DNA of 19,278 nucleotides, from NCBI GenBank assembly GCA_910576655.1, contig CAJTJC010000020.1, forward strand, positions 1-19,278, written 5' to 3'. This stretch comes from an uncultured Christensenella sp. (GTDB lineage Bacteria > Bacillota > Clostridia > Christensenellales > Borkfalkiaceae). Numbering within the stretch: position 1 is the first letter of the stretch; the number at the start of each line of letters is the position of its first letter. Both the position numbers and the translations under genes were made by a program. Below are positions 1 to 6,664 of this stretch, in pieces. The notes below the pieces were generated by a model. It searched no databases. It had not been told where the DNA came from and worked only from the letters and a program-made list of their open reading frames with translations.

Positions 1-315
1 ATTCGCAAATGGTTGTTACATTTTCGCACGCTTGACTATACCAAGACAAAGCACCGCAAAGAACTAATCAATATCTTTATTTACCGCATAGTGCTTTACG
101 ACGATAAAATGAAAGTGCTTTTCCACTTGAAAGGCGGGCAGAAAGAGGAACTTTTATTGAACTTGATTTTCCCCGATTACCCCGACGGAAACGAGGGCGA
201 AACCGAAAAAAGCGCAAAAGAAAAAGAAGCCGAAATATCGACTTCTCTCTCGGGGTGTTCGTATACCCCTCGTCTGGTGACCCTGCCGGGAATCGAACCC
301 GGGATTGAGCCTTGA
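1..315 (+). CDS. Large serine recombinase, C-terminal fragment (5' end outside window)
   Basis: The frame is open from base 1, so the gene starts outside the window. The visible part has the pattern typical of the C-terminal end of large serine recombinases: a helix with KHRKELINIFIYRIVLYDD followed by a short beta stretch (KMKVLFHLKGG), as in the family's 'RK-LI-F-N-V-YDD' motif. The catalytic N-terminal domain is not visible. After the conserved part comes an acidic and Lys-rich tail, and the frame then runs without a stop into the antisense of the tRNA-Glu gene, ending at 313-315; the last residues (PGIEPGIEP) are simply the tRNA T-arm read backwards. Such enzymes move or integrate mobile elements, so this probably marks one end of an integrated element lying to the left. 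The family call is by motif memory; the native C-terminus is uncertain. Confidence 0.72.
   Translation: MRKWLLHFRTLDYTKTKHRKELINIFIYRIVLYDDKMKVLFHLKGGQKEELLLNLIFPDYPDGNEGETEKSAKEKEAEISTSLSGCSYTPRLVTLPGIEPGIEP
252..269. other. Small hairpin just past the 3' end of tRNA-Glu
   Basis: GGGGTGT and ATACCCC pair (one G-T wobble) around a four-base loop. It lies between the recombinase tail and the tRNA 3' end. There is no T-tract on either side, so I do not call it an intrinsic terminator; it could be a tRNA 3'-processing structure or part of an attachment site. Confidence 0.3.
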
Positions 316-349
316 GAGGGCTCCGTCTTAACCGCTTGACCACAAGGCC
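275..349 (-). tRNA. tRNA-Glu (anticodon CTC)
   Basis: On the minus strand a full cloverleaf can be folded. The acceptor GGCCTTG pairs with CAGGGTC (two G-U pairs), the D-arm is GTC...GAC with the GGTTAA loop, and the anticodon stem GAGCC/GGCTC encloses the loop CTCTCAA, giving anticodon CTC. The T-arm is CCGGG/CCCGG with loop TTCGATT. The discriminator base is A and CCA is encoded (275-277 are its complement). It reads GAG codons as Glu. It has its own promoter directly upstream. Its 3' half overlaps in antisense the end of the serine recombinase frame, which suggests that the recombinase-bearing element sits at the 3' side of this tRNA. Confidence 0.95.
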
Positions 350-369
350 TTAATTAATTTAGCTTTGTG

Positions 370-398
370 ATTATAACATAAAGCTTTAAGCTTTGCAA
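370..398 (-). promoter_or_regulatory. Promoter of tRNA-Glu
   Basis: On the minus strand the -35 box is TTGCAA (393-398), the spacer is 17 bases and the -10 box is TATAAT (370-375), with an extended -10 TGT just before it. The predicted start near 363 leaves a leader of about 14 bases before the tRNA. Confidence 0.75.
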
Positions 399-400
399 GT

Positions 401-435
401 AAAAACGGCTTAATTTAAAAAATTTTTAGCCCGTT
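401..435 (-). terminator. Probable terminator of the pgi-hydrolase operon
   Basis: On the minus strand AACGGGCT pairs with AGCCGTT (one bulged G) across an AT-rich interior, and a run of five T follows. The stop codon of the hydrolase (426-428) lies inside the structure. The bulge and AT-rich centre make this moderate. Confidence 0.45.
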
Positions 436-1340
436 ATAAAATTTATTATTATTTGCATAATTGCCTCGTCCTCTTCCGTTGCTCCTTTAAAATCAAATTG
501 CGCTATATCCTCAGTATCTCGCCGTTTGAATTTTGCGGTAAGCTCCGCAAGCAACGCCTCGGCTCTGTGTGTATTGTAAGGATTATGCCCCTTACCCTCT
601 GCAATAAATTTCGTAATATGACTTCCGTGGGCTTTGTCTGCCGGAGACCCCTTCAACGATACAACACAATCGTTATCGCCGTGAATCAAAAGCGTGGGCG
701 TCGAATTTTTACCCGCGCACTTAGCGGCATTTGAATTTCCTTTCGCGCCGTATTTGATAAAATTGACTATACGCCAGAACGGACGTAGCATAACCGCAAT
801 AGGACGCGGCAAAATACGCATGTTCACCGCACCGTCGCACATCGTTTTAGACGGCGTAAGCGGCGCGCTGATTGCAACGACCTTGCTCACCTTTCTTTTT
901 GCAGAAGCACAAAGCGCCGAATACGCGCCCCAGCTATGCCCTACGAGATAAATAATCTCATAACCCAGCCCCTTTGCAAAATCAATAGCGCCGATGACGG
1001 TCTGCACGCCCGAATACATACCCTTTAAACTTTTTCCATCCGAAAGACCGCAGCCTCGGCTGTCGACAGCAAGAACGGGATAACCGAAACCGCAAAAATA
1101 TGCGATTTCGGTTGTGTAAGCAATATGACCCGGCCCCATTCCGTGACAAAAAATTATCAACTCTTTTTGGGTGCTCACGCATGCATTTCGATATATGAAG
1201 CCTCTTAATCCTTCCTTTAACGAAACGGGTTCGGCAGAAAGAGAGAAATCATCTCCAGTAAAGTATTTCAACAGGGGATTTTTATCTTCACGCTTACCGA
1301 AAGCAAATCTGTCGGATAAAAATGCGAGCGTAAAAAACAT
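426..1340 (-). CDS. Alpha/beta hydrolase (serine hydrolase family)
   Basis: This 304-residue protein has the alpha/beta hydrolase pattern. It shows an oxyanion-hole HGMGPG near residue 66, the nucleophile elbow GHSWG with Ser136, an acidic residue in HGDNDCVV (Asp222 or Asp224), and a late His252 in GKGHNP. The order Ser-Asp-His is that of the fold, close to BAAT/acyl-CoA thioesterase or lysophospholipase-like members. The N-terminus may hold a short hydrophobic stretch but no clear signal peptide. The ATG shares its A with the TAA stop of pgi (TAATG), and there is no separate ribosome binding site, so translation is very likely coupled to pgi. Substrate cannot be told from the sequence; a link to sugar phosphate metabolism is only suggested by the operon. 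Confidence 0.85.
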   Translation of the reverse strand: MFFTLAFLSDRFAFGKREDKNPLLKYFTGDDFSLSAEPVSLKEGLRGFIYRNACVSTQKELIIFCHGMGPGHIAYTTEIAYFCGFGYPVLAVDSRGCGLSDGKSLKGMYSGVQTVIGAIDFAKGLGYEIIYLVGHSWGAYSALCASAKRKVSKVVAISAPLTPSKTMCDGAVNMRILPRPIAVMLRPFWRIVNFIKYGAKGNSNAAKCAGKNSTPTLLIHGDNDCVVSLKGSPADKAHGSHITKFIAEGKGHNPYNTHRAEALLAELTAKFKRRDTEDIAQFDFKGATEEDEAIMQIIINFITG

Positions 1341-2755
1341 TATACGATATACCTGTTATCAAGCGCGGGCGCGGAATCCATTTCCTTCTTCTGCTCCTCG
1401 TAGCCTTTTTTGCCGAGTAAAGCAAACGTCGCTTTTTTCCCGTTTTCGACGCCGGGTTGATTATAGGTGTCGATATTGAGAAGCGCACCCGCATATGCTG
1501 TCTGTAATTCAAGCATATACATAAGCTGACCGAGCGTATGCGCGGTTACTTCGGGCATTTTTATAGTGTAATTCATTCTGCCAGCACGCATCAATGCGTA
1601 AGCGGTAGCTTTATTTTCCGCCTGAATAAGCTCTTGCATAGTGTGTCCGCCGAGGAAGCCAACGTCGGGAATATCCTCGCAGCCGTGCGCAATAGGCATC
1701 TCGCAGGCGTACTTTTCAACTGAAATAAACGTAATTATTTTATCGTAGGGACCCTCTATATAAAGCTGTACCTGCGAATGTTGGTCGGTTACGCCCAGAC
1801 TTTTAACGGGCGTAGTTCCTGCGTTAACTGTATTGCCGTCGTAGTCTACCGCCTTGCCGAGCGATTCCGCCCAAAGCTGACAATACCAGTCCGCCATAAG
1901 CTTCAAATTATCGGAATACGGCATAAGTACGTTTATGTTCTTGCCCTGCTTCATAGTAATATACTGCAAAACCGCGCAAGCCAACGCGGGATTGTTCTCT
2001 ATCGATTTACCCGAGCAAAGCTTATCCATATAAGCCGCGCCAGCAAGCATTTCTTTAACGTCGATACCGAGCACCGCAGCAGGCAAAAGACCGACCGGAC
2101 ACATTTCGGAAAATCTTCCGCCAACGCCGTCGGGAAGCACGTACTTCTTTATTTTGCCGCCGAAGCTTTGGTCTATTTTTATAAGATTGCCGCGGCTTGC
2201 ATCGGTAGTAAATATGACGTTATCGGGCAGGAAAACACCTTTTTTCTTTAAAACGTCCGCAATTATAAGATACTGCGCCATCGTTTCGCTGGTTGCGCCC
2301 GACTTTGAAATTACGTTAAAACACGTTTTTTCGGGCTCTATAACGTCAAGCAAAGCCTGCATGCGCACGGGGTCCACGTTATCCTCAACGTAAAATTTGG
2401 GACCACCCCTCTTTTCTTCGGGAAGCTCGTTATAATGAAGATGTTTAAGCGCGTTAAATACCATAATTGGACCGAGAGCGCTTCCGCCTATGCCGAGAAC
2501 TACGAAATACTTGAACTTTTTCCTGATTTTTTCCGCAGTTTCGAGTATATCGGAAATTATCTCATTCTGGTTATAGGGCAACTCCGTCCAGCCCATAAAC
2601 AAGTCGTCGCGTCCGCGGTTTTTCTTGACGTACTCGAATGCTTCCGCTGCTTTCGGCGCCAAAGCATTCAGCTCGCAATCCTTTATACCCTTGCTGCCGA
2701 GCGATTTTTCCATCATATAGTTGAAATCGACTGTTACTCTTGCATTATCCTTCAT
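1340..2755 (-). CDS. pgi: Glucose-6-phosphate isomerase
   Basis: It interconverts glucose 6-phosphate and fructose 6-phosphate in the cytoplasm (glycolysis and gluconeogenesis). The 471-residue length fits the shorter bacterial type. Visible motifs are GIGGSALGP (88-96), the first family signature VISKSGATSET (148-158) binding the phosphate, GGRFS with Arg214, catalytic Glu297 in WAESLGK, His326 in TDQHSQ, and the second signature with Lys440 in QPGVENGK. All expected catalytic residues are present. The ATG is preceded by GGAGG at good distance and by a consensus promoter. It is the first gene of a two-gene operon with the alpha/beta hydrolase, which overlaps its stop by one base. Confidence 0.97.
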   Translation of the reverse strand: MKDNARVTVDFNYMMEKSLGSKGIKDCELNALAPKAAEAFEYVKKNRGRDDLFMGWTELPYNQNEIISDILETAEKIRKKFKYFVVLGIGGSALGPIMVFNALKHLHYNELPEEKRGGPKFYVEDNVDPVRMQALLDVIEPEKTCFNVISKSGATSETMAQYLIIADVLKKKGVFLPDNVIFTTDASRGNLIKIDQSFGGKIKKYVLPDGVGGRFSEMCPVGLLPAAVLGIDVKEMLAGAAYMDKLCSGKSIENNPALACAVLQYITMKQGKNINVLMPYSDNLKLMADWYCQLWAESLGKAVDYDGNTVNAGTTPVKSLGVTDQHSQVQLYIEGPYDKIITFISVEKYACEMPIAHGCEDIPDVGFLGGHTMQELIQAENKATAYALMRAGRMNYTIKMPEVTAHTLGQLMYMLELQTAYAGALLNIDTYNQPGVENGKKATFALLGKKGYEEQKKEMDSAPALDNRYIV

Positions 2756-2766
2756 TGCAAACCTCC

Positions 2767-2781
2767 GAAATTTGAAATTTC
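2767..2781. promoter_or_regulatory. Perfect palindrome at the pgi transcription start (possible operator)
   Basis: GAAATTTGAAATTTC is a perfect inverted repeat (seven-base arms around one base). It spans about +1 to +15 of the predicted pgi transcript, between the -10 box and the ribosome binding site. This is where repressor operators are commonly found. AT-rich palindromes also arise by chance, so the call is tentative. Confidence 0.3.
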
Positions 2782-2787
2782 ACTGGT

Positions 2788-2816
2788 ATTATATACCATA
2801 GTTTTTATTAAGTCAA
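2788..2816 (-). promoter_or_regulatory. Promoter of pgi
   Basis: On the minus strand TTGACT (2811-2816), 17-base spacer, TATAAT (2788-2793). The start near 2781 gives a leader of about 26 bases containing GGAGG. It is back to back with the helicase promoter, the two -35 boxes being 18 bases apart. Confidence 0.85.
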
Positions 2817-2834
2817 CGGAAACGCCGATTTTAC

Positions 2835-2864
2835 TTGTCAAAACATTTGTTTATGTGTTATAAT
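2835..2864 (+). promoter_or_regulatory. Promoter of the helicase gene (leaderless geometry)
   Basis: TTGTCA (2835-2840), 18-base spacer, TATAAT (2859-2864) with an extended -10 TGT before it. The -10 box ends six bases before the ATG at 2871, so transcription should begin at or next to the start codon. The TTG at 2835 that could open a longer frame is the -35 box itself and so is not a translation start. Confidence 0.8.
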
Positions 2865-2870
2865 CACGTT

Positions 2871-4076
2871 ATGGAACTTACAGCTGACCAAATTAGTGCC
2901 GATAAAGAAATTGACCGTTGGTTCCGCACCTCCACCTCGCAGGTTTTCGTACTTACGGGATTTGCCGGTACGGGTAAAACGACTCTCTTAAAACATACTG
3001 TAACCGAAACGCTTGCGCTTACGGGCGAAAGCGTTGCTTTCGTCACCCCGACAGGAAAAGCTGCTACGGTACTTCTGCGTCAGGGTATTCCGGCAACGAC
3101 CGTTCACCGACTTATATACCAATCGATAACGACACAGGTCGAAGTCGAAGTCAACGGCAAAAAAGTCAAGGTTGAAAAACTGACATTTAAGCGGCGGGAA
3201 AATATCGATAAAAGCATAAAGCTTATCGTTCTTGACGAAGCCTCTATGGTCTCGGACGATTTGCTTTGGGACCTACTCGAATTCGGAGTAAAAATTCTGC
3301 TATGCGGCGATAACGCCCAACTTCCGCCTGTCGAGGGATTTAACAACTATCTGAAAAACCCCGACGCGACACTGCGACAAATAGTGCGACAACAGCTTGA
3401 CAATCCAATAATAATGCTTTCCGAAATGGCGCGAAACGGCAAATATATACCTTACGGCAAATACGGCGATTGCGTGCTCGTGCAAAGCAAAAGAGTATTC
3501 ACAGGCGAAAAAAGAAAATATTACCTGACTAAAAGCAATCAGATAATTTGCGGTATAAACAAAACGCGAACCGCCGTTAACAACGAGCTGAGGGCAATGC
3601 GCGGACTTGGCGCGCTGCCCGAAAACGGCGATAAGGTTATATGCATCGTCAATAACTGGGAACAGTTTATAGATAAGGATTACAGATACAATCTCGTCAA
3701 CGGCATTATAGGAACGGTTATAGACCCGTTTTACGATTTTTCGTCGGGAATCGGTTTTATGCAGTTTAAGGTTGATTTCCTTAACGAGCTTTGTCCCGAA
3801 GCGTTGCCGTTCGATACGGGCATATTCACCGACGGAAGATACCGATACAAACACGGCGACTATTTTGAAAAATTCAACGAGGACGGCGAAGCCGCTGGTG
3901 CGTTTACTTTAAACAGGTTCGAATACGGGTACTGTATTTCCTGCCACAAAGCACAGGGTAGTGAATTCGACAACGCAGTAGTATTCGACGAAAGCTACGC
4001 CTTTAAAGAGGATAGAAACCGTTGGCTTTATACTGCGATAACACGCGCCAAAAAGAAATTAATACTATTAAGATAA
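2871..4076 (+). CDS. SF1B DNA helicase, RecD/Pif1-like
   Basis: An ATP-driven DNA helicase of about 401 residues. From the ATG at 2871 the motifs come in family order: Walker A GFAGTGKT (30-37), motif Ia TPTGKAA (59-65), Walker B LDEASMV (121-127), motif III GDNAQLPPV (146-154), motif V CHKAQGSEFD and motif VI YTAITRAKKK near the C-terminus. The final part is the UvrD_C_2-like domain seen in RecD2 and Dda-type enzymes. It is much shorter than RecD2 (about 700-800), lacking the N-terminal helix-hairpin-helix part, and looks like a stand-alone Dda/Pif1-like helicase. I chose 2871 because the promoter -10 box ends at 2864, which rules out the upstream TTG at 2835. There is no ribosome binding site, so the transcript appears leaderless. 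The exact role in repair or recombination is unknown. Confidence 0.88.
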   Translation: MELTADQISADKEIDRWFRTSTSQVFVLTGFAGTGKTTLLKHTVTETLALTGESVAFVTPTGKAATVLLRQGIPATTVHRLIYQSITTQVEVEVNGKKVKVEKLTFKRRENIDKSIKLIVLDEASMVSDDLLWDLLEFGVKILLCGDNAQLPPVEGFNNYLKNPDATLRQIVRQQLDNPIIMLSEMARNGKYIPYGKYGDCVLVQSKRVFTGEKRKYYLTKSNQIICGINKTRTAVNNELRAMRGLGALPENGDKVICIVNNWEQFIDKDYRYNLVNGIIGTVIDPFYDFSSGIGFMQFKVDFLNELCPEALPFDTGIFTDGRYRYKHGDYFEKFNEDGEAAGAFTLNRFEYGYCISCHKAQGSEFDNAVVFDESYAFKEDRNRWLYTAITRAKKKLILLR

Positions 4077-4107
4077 CAGCCGCCGTTTTAAACGGCGGCT
4101 GTTATCT
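4071..4107. terminator. Bidirectional terminator between helicase and deoC
   Basis: Two 18-base arms (4071-4088 and 4090-4107) form a perfect inverted repeat, GC-rich in the middle, around one T. The helicase stop codon (4074-4076) lies inside one arm and the deoC stop (4107-4109) touches the other. The T-rich tracts are short, but symmetry and position between convergent genes support shared termination. Confidence 0.75.
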
Positions 4108-4838
4108 TATTCGGCTGCTTTCAAAACCAGCCTTGCAAGGTCGGGTGCATTTTTGCTGCTTACCATTCCCGCCCCCATATTCAAGGCGGCTTCCATATCG
4201 CCAAGCGTGGAAACGCCGTCGGCTTTGATAGTACATTTATCCTTCACGGAATTTTTTACGGACGATACCTCGTCAGCCTTGAAGCCTAAGCCGTAAAACG
4301 GAGACGAAGTTCGCACGGAAGTAATTCCGCAATCGAGCGCGACGGTGCAAAGCTTTGCAAGCTCGGCAGGCGTCAGCAGATTGCACTCGAAATTAATTCT
4401 GAGCGCGCTCTTTTTAGTCGCCTTTTTCAGCGCCTTGAATTCGCGTTTAACGTATCCCCAGTCGCCCTCTTTGACGCATGCAATCGGCGCAGTGACCTCA
4501 ACCTCGTCAACACCGTCCCTTATCGCCTCTTTAACCGCTTTTACCTTAATAGCAGTCACGTCGCCGCCGTGCGGATAAGAAATGCAGGCAATCAGCGAAG
4601 TCTGTGGATTTGCGCCGAGCAGGTTTGCGCAAAGCCTTACGGCATTAGGTAAAACGCAAATTGCGCCGAGTTTCAAAGAATTTGCTTCCTGACACGCCTT
4701 TTTCAGTCCTGATTTGTTTTCGGTTGCATCCAGTAGGTCGTATTCTATTTTACCAACCTGCGCAGCCGCGGCCTGTAAGTTGAGTTTTCTTTTGTATTCG
4801 TTAAACTGTTGCAGTTCGCTTTCCTTCACGTTTTCCAT
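4107..4838 (-). CDS. deoC: DeoC-family aldolase with altered active site
   Basis: This 243-residue protein has the TIM-barrel layout of deoxyribose-phosphate aldolase, which splits deoxyribose 5-phosphate into glyceraldehyde 3-phosphate and acetaldehyde. Family landmarks are IEYDLLDAT (usually IDHTLL), GAICVLP, DEVEVTAPI (usually DEVDVV), VRTSS (usually IKTST) and IKADGV (usually FKPAGG). Against the E. coli enzyme (numbering from memory), the Schiff-base Lys167 aligns with Arg176 and Asp102 with Glu114, while Lys201 is kept as Lys205. It may therefore be inactive on deoxyribose 5-phosphate, or have another substrate. Start: ATG preceded by AGAGG six bases upstream. It has no adjacent nucleoside-salvage genes. 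The fold assignment is firm; the activity is doubtful. Confidence 0.8.
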   Translation of the reverse strand: MENVKESELQQFNEYKRKLNLQAAAAQVGKIEYDLLDATENKSGLKKACQEANSLKLGAICVLPNAVRLCANLLGANPQTSLIACISYPHGGDVTAIKVKAVKEAIRDGVDEVEVTAPIACVKEGDWGYVKREFKALKKATKKSALRINFECNLLTPAELAKLCTVALDCGITSVRTSSPFYGLGFKADEVSSVKNSVKDKCTIKADGVSTLGDMEAALNMGAGMVSSKNAPDLARLVLKAAE

Positions 4839-4903
4839 AAAAATACCTCTTTTTTTCCTTATATTTATATTTTTTCTTTCAAAATTTTTATGCTGATTGA
4901 ACC

Positions 4904-4909
4904 TATAAT
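4904..4909 (+). promoter_or_regulatory. -10 box of the small membrane protein gene
   Basis: TATAAT ends six bases before the ATG at 4916, the same spacing as at the helicase and DMT genes. I see no good -35 box at 16-18 bases upstream and no extended -10, so this is weaker than the other promoters. Confidence 0.45.
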
Positions 4910-4915
4910 TTAGAT

Positions 4916-5155
4916 ATGTTTATCGGTATCTTATATTTGTTTTTAACTTTTGCGGTTTGTTTTATCCTCGTACACCTGATAAAACTTGCGTATATCGGAC
5001 TTCTTAGCGTAAGGAAAAAGCCTGAACCGCCCACACCTGAGCCAAAACCCGAAAAGCCGCAGCCCAAGCCCGAACCCGTTTACTACATAGTCGAAAAAAA
5101 ACGGGCGAAAAAGTCGACGTACAGCGAACCCAAGGAAATCAAATTCAAAAAATAA
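4916..5155 (+). CDS. Small single-pass membrane protein with Pro-rich tail (hypothetical)
   Basis: I do not recognise this 79-residue protein. Residues about 2-30 form one strong hydrophobic segment, probably a membrane anchor. A Pro/Glu/Lys linker (about 34-54, with PEPKPEKPQPKPEP) follows, then a basic, strand-like end (VYYIVEKKRAKKSTYSEP). By the positive-inside rule the basic tail is likely cytoplasmic. There is no ribosome binding site, and the TATAAT box ends six bases from the ATG, so it looks leaderless and monocistronic. Its stop codon abuts the stop of rsfS on the other strand. Ordered composition and a plausible promoter favour a real gene, but no function can be given. Confidence 0.65.
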   Translation: MFIGILYLFLTFAVCFILVHLIKLAYIGLLSVRKKPEPPTPEPKPEKPQPKPEPVYYIVEKKRAKKSTYSEPKEIKFKK

Positions 5156-5506
5156 TCAGTCCTCGTATCTGATTAAGTTTGCGCCGTCTTCCCAAAGTCT
5201 TTCAAGACGGTAAAAGTCGCGCTCCTCGTCGCCGAACAGATGAACTATTACGTCCGAGTAATCGAGTACCGCCCACCTTCCGCCCTGCGCGCCTTCCACG
5301 CGCTGAGGCACAAGGTCGTATTGCTTTTTCAATATTTCTTCAAGATTTTCCGCAAGGGTCTTTACCTGAGTTTTCGACCTGCCGCCGGCGATTATAAAAT
5401 AGTCGCAAAGGCTGGTCTTTTTTTCTACGTCCAGATAGACGATATTGAGCGCCTTTTTATCGGAAAGTATCTTGCATATTAAATTTGTTTTTTCTTTACT
5501 TGTCAT
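5156..5506 (-). CDS. rsfS: Ribosomal silencing factor RsfS
   Basis: RsfS (Iojap/YbeB family) binds ribosomal protein uL14 on the 50S subunit and blocks joining of the subunits during starvation. The 116-residue protein shows the family pattern: DVEKKTSLCDYFIIAGG, then TQVKTLAENLEEILKK, EGAQGGRWAVLDYSDVIVHLF and the terminal ERDFYRLERLW. I chose the ATG at 5506 because AAAGGAG lies seven bases before it; an ATG six codons upstream lacks such a site. It overlaps the end of nadD by 11 bases, so the two are one operon and probably coupled. RsfS follows nadD/yqeK in many Bacillota, which supports the call. Confidence 0.95.
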   Translation of the reverse strand: MTSKEKTNLICKILSDKKALNIVYLDVEKKTSLCDYFIIAGGRSKTQVKTLAENLEEILKKQYDLVPQRVEGAQGGRWAVLDYSDVIVHLFGDEERDFYRLERLWEDGANLIRYED

Positions 5507-6626
5507 TTTTGTGCTCCTTTGCATATTCGTAAGCTTTTTGCGTCAATCCGTATACGGGAAGTCCGGAAACTTCAAGATGCCTCACATGCCTTTCTATGGC
5601 ACGGTTAAACGCTTCTTCTTTATTCTGTTTAAATATTTCACGCAGCTCTTCCACGCCGTCGTAATCTCTGCCCTCTTCTACCATATCGGCAAGATATACA
5701 AGCTTTTCAAGCGGGGTCATATTTGCTCTTCCGCTGCAATGGTATCGTATTGCGTCTAAAATGTTTTTATCCTTTACGCCGTACACGCGTTCTGCAAGAT
5801 ACGCGCCCGTAAACTGATGAACCACCGGCGACGGTACTCCTTCGGGAACAGCTTGCTCCGCTTCTCCTCCCCGAGGCAATTCCTTTGCGCAATCGTGATA
5901 CAGCGCTGCTGTAACGGCGTCCCTCTCGGTTACATTATATTTTGTACAATTTTCCGCCGCCTTAACCGCAACGCCGACCGTATGCCTCCAACGGTACTCA
6001 GACAGCGATTTCTTTACCTGCTGCGCTCCGTCTAAAAGATATAAAGAATTTCGCTTAATATATTCCGCAACCCCGTTGCCCACGCAGTCCGAAACGCCTT
6101 CGCCGAGTGCGGCGAGAACGCGAATTTTCGTAGAGCTTACGTTTTTTCCAATATAATCAAACGAAACGGCGTGAACGCCGAAACGGGTATAAAAATCGTC
6201 TTTCGCCTTTTTTAGCTTTGCACCGTCCTCTCTCGCGCAAACCGCAAGATTTACGCACTGCAAAATCTTTTCGGGAAATTTCCAGCTATCGAAGTTTTCA
6301 AGCATATCGCCGCCGACGATAAAATACCGCTCGCAATCGGGATATTCCTCCGCAAATCTTTGACAAGTTATATAAGAATAACTTATTCCGCTGCGTGTAA
6401 TTTCAAAATCGGAAACCTCTGCTTTAGGAACGGATGCAAAAGCAATTTTGCACATATTAAGTCTGTCCGCAGAGTCTGCAAGCATACGCCCGCTTTTTGC
6501 GGGCGTGACGTTCGACGGCATTATTATAACCTTGTCGAGCGCAAGGCTGCGTATTGCAGCTTTGACAATATTTATATGTTCGTTATGGACGGGATTGAAC
6601 GTACCGCCGAAAATTGCAACCTTCAT
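5496..6626 (-). CDS. nadD: Fused nicotinate-nucleotide adenylyltransferase (NadD) and YqeK HD hydrolase
   Basis: A 376-residue two-domain protein. Residues 1 to about 195 are NadD, which makes deaminated NAD from nicotinate mononucleotide and ATP: GGTFNPVH (7-14) with the nucleotidyl-transfer His, FIVGGDML (102-109) and SSTKIR (164-169). From about 203 the YqeK domain follows, a metal-dependent HD phosphohydrolase known to split diadenosine tetraphosphate symmetrically: YRWRHT (His215), YHDCAKELP (His244-Asp245), His270, RYHCSG (His296) and YLADMVEEGRDY (Asp314). The two are usually separate neighbouring genes; such fusions occur in some Bacillota. No strong ribosome binding site precedes the ATG, where the leader is A-rich. 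It is the first gene of an operon with rsfS and divergent from the membrane protein gene at 6665. All key residues are visible. Confidence 0.93.
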   Translation of the reverse strand: MKVAIFGGTFNPVHNEHINIVKAAIRSLALDKVIIMPSNVTPAKSGRMLADSADRLNMCKIAFASVPKAEVSDFEITRSGISYSYITCQRFAEEYPDCERYFIVGGDMLENFDSWKFPEKILQCVNLAVCAREDGAKLKKAKDDFYTRFGVHAVSFDYIGKNVSSTKIRVLAALGEGVSDCVGNGVAEYIKRNSLYLLDGAQQVKKSLSEYRWRHTVGVAVKAAENCTKYNVTERDAVTAALYHDCAKELPRGGEAEQAVPEGVPSPVVHQFTGAYLAERVYGVKDKNILDAIRYHCSGRANMTPLEKLVYLADMVEEGRDYDGVEELREIFKQNKEEAFNRAIERHVRHLEVSGLPVYGLTQKAYEYAKEHKNDK

Positions 6627-6664
6627 TAAAGTATTTTTTTTATTATTATGTCAATAAACCTTAT

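Noticed and set aside
315..349. Possible pseudogene reading of the tRNA because a coding frame overlaps it
   Set aside because: All tRNA arms pair, CCA is encoded and a strong promoter is present; the coding frame overlap is antisense read-through.
1778..2251. 157-codon open frame antisense to pgi
   Set aside because: pgi is complete on the other strand with all catalytic motifs; the antisense product has no recognisable motif or start site.
2835..2870. Longer helicase start at TTG 2835
   Set aside because: The TTG is the -35 box and the extension covers the -10 box; the mRNA should start near 2871.
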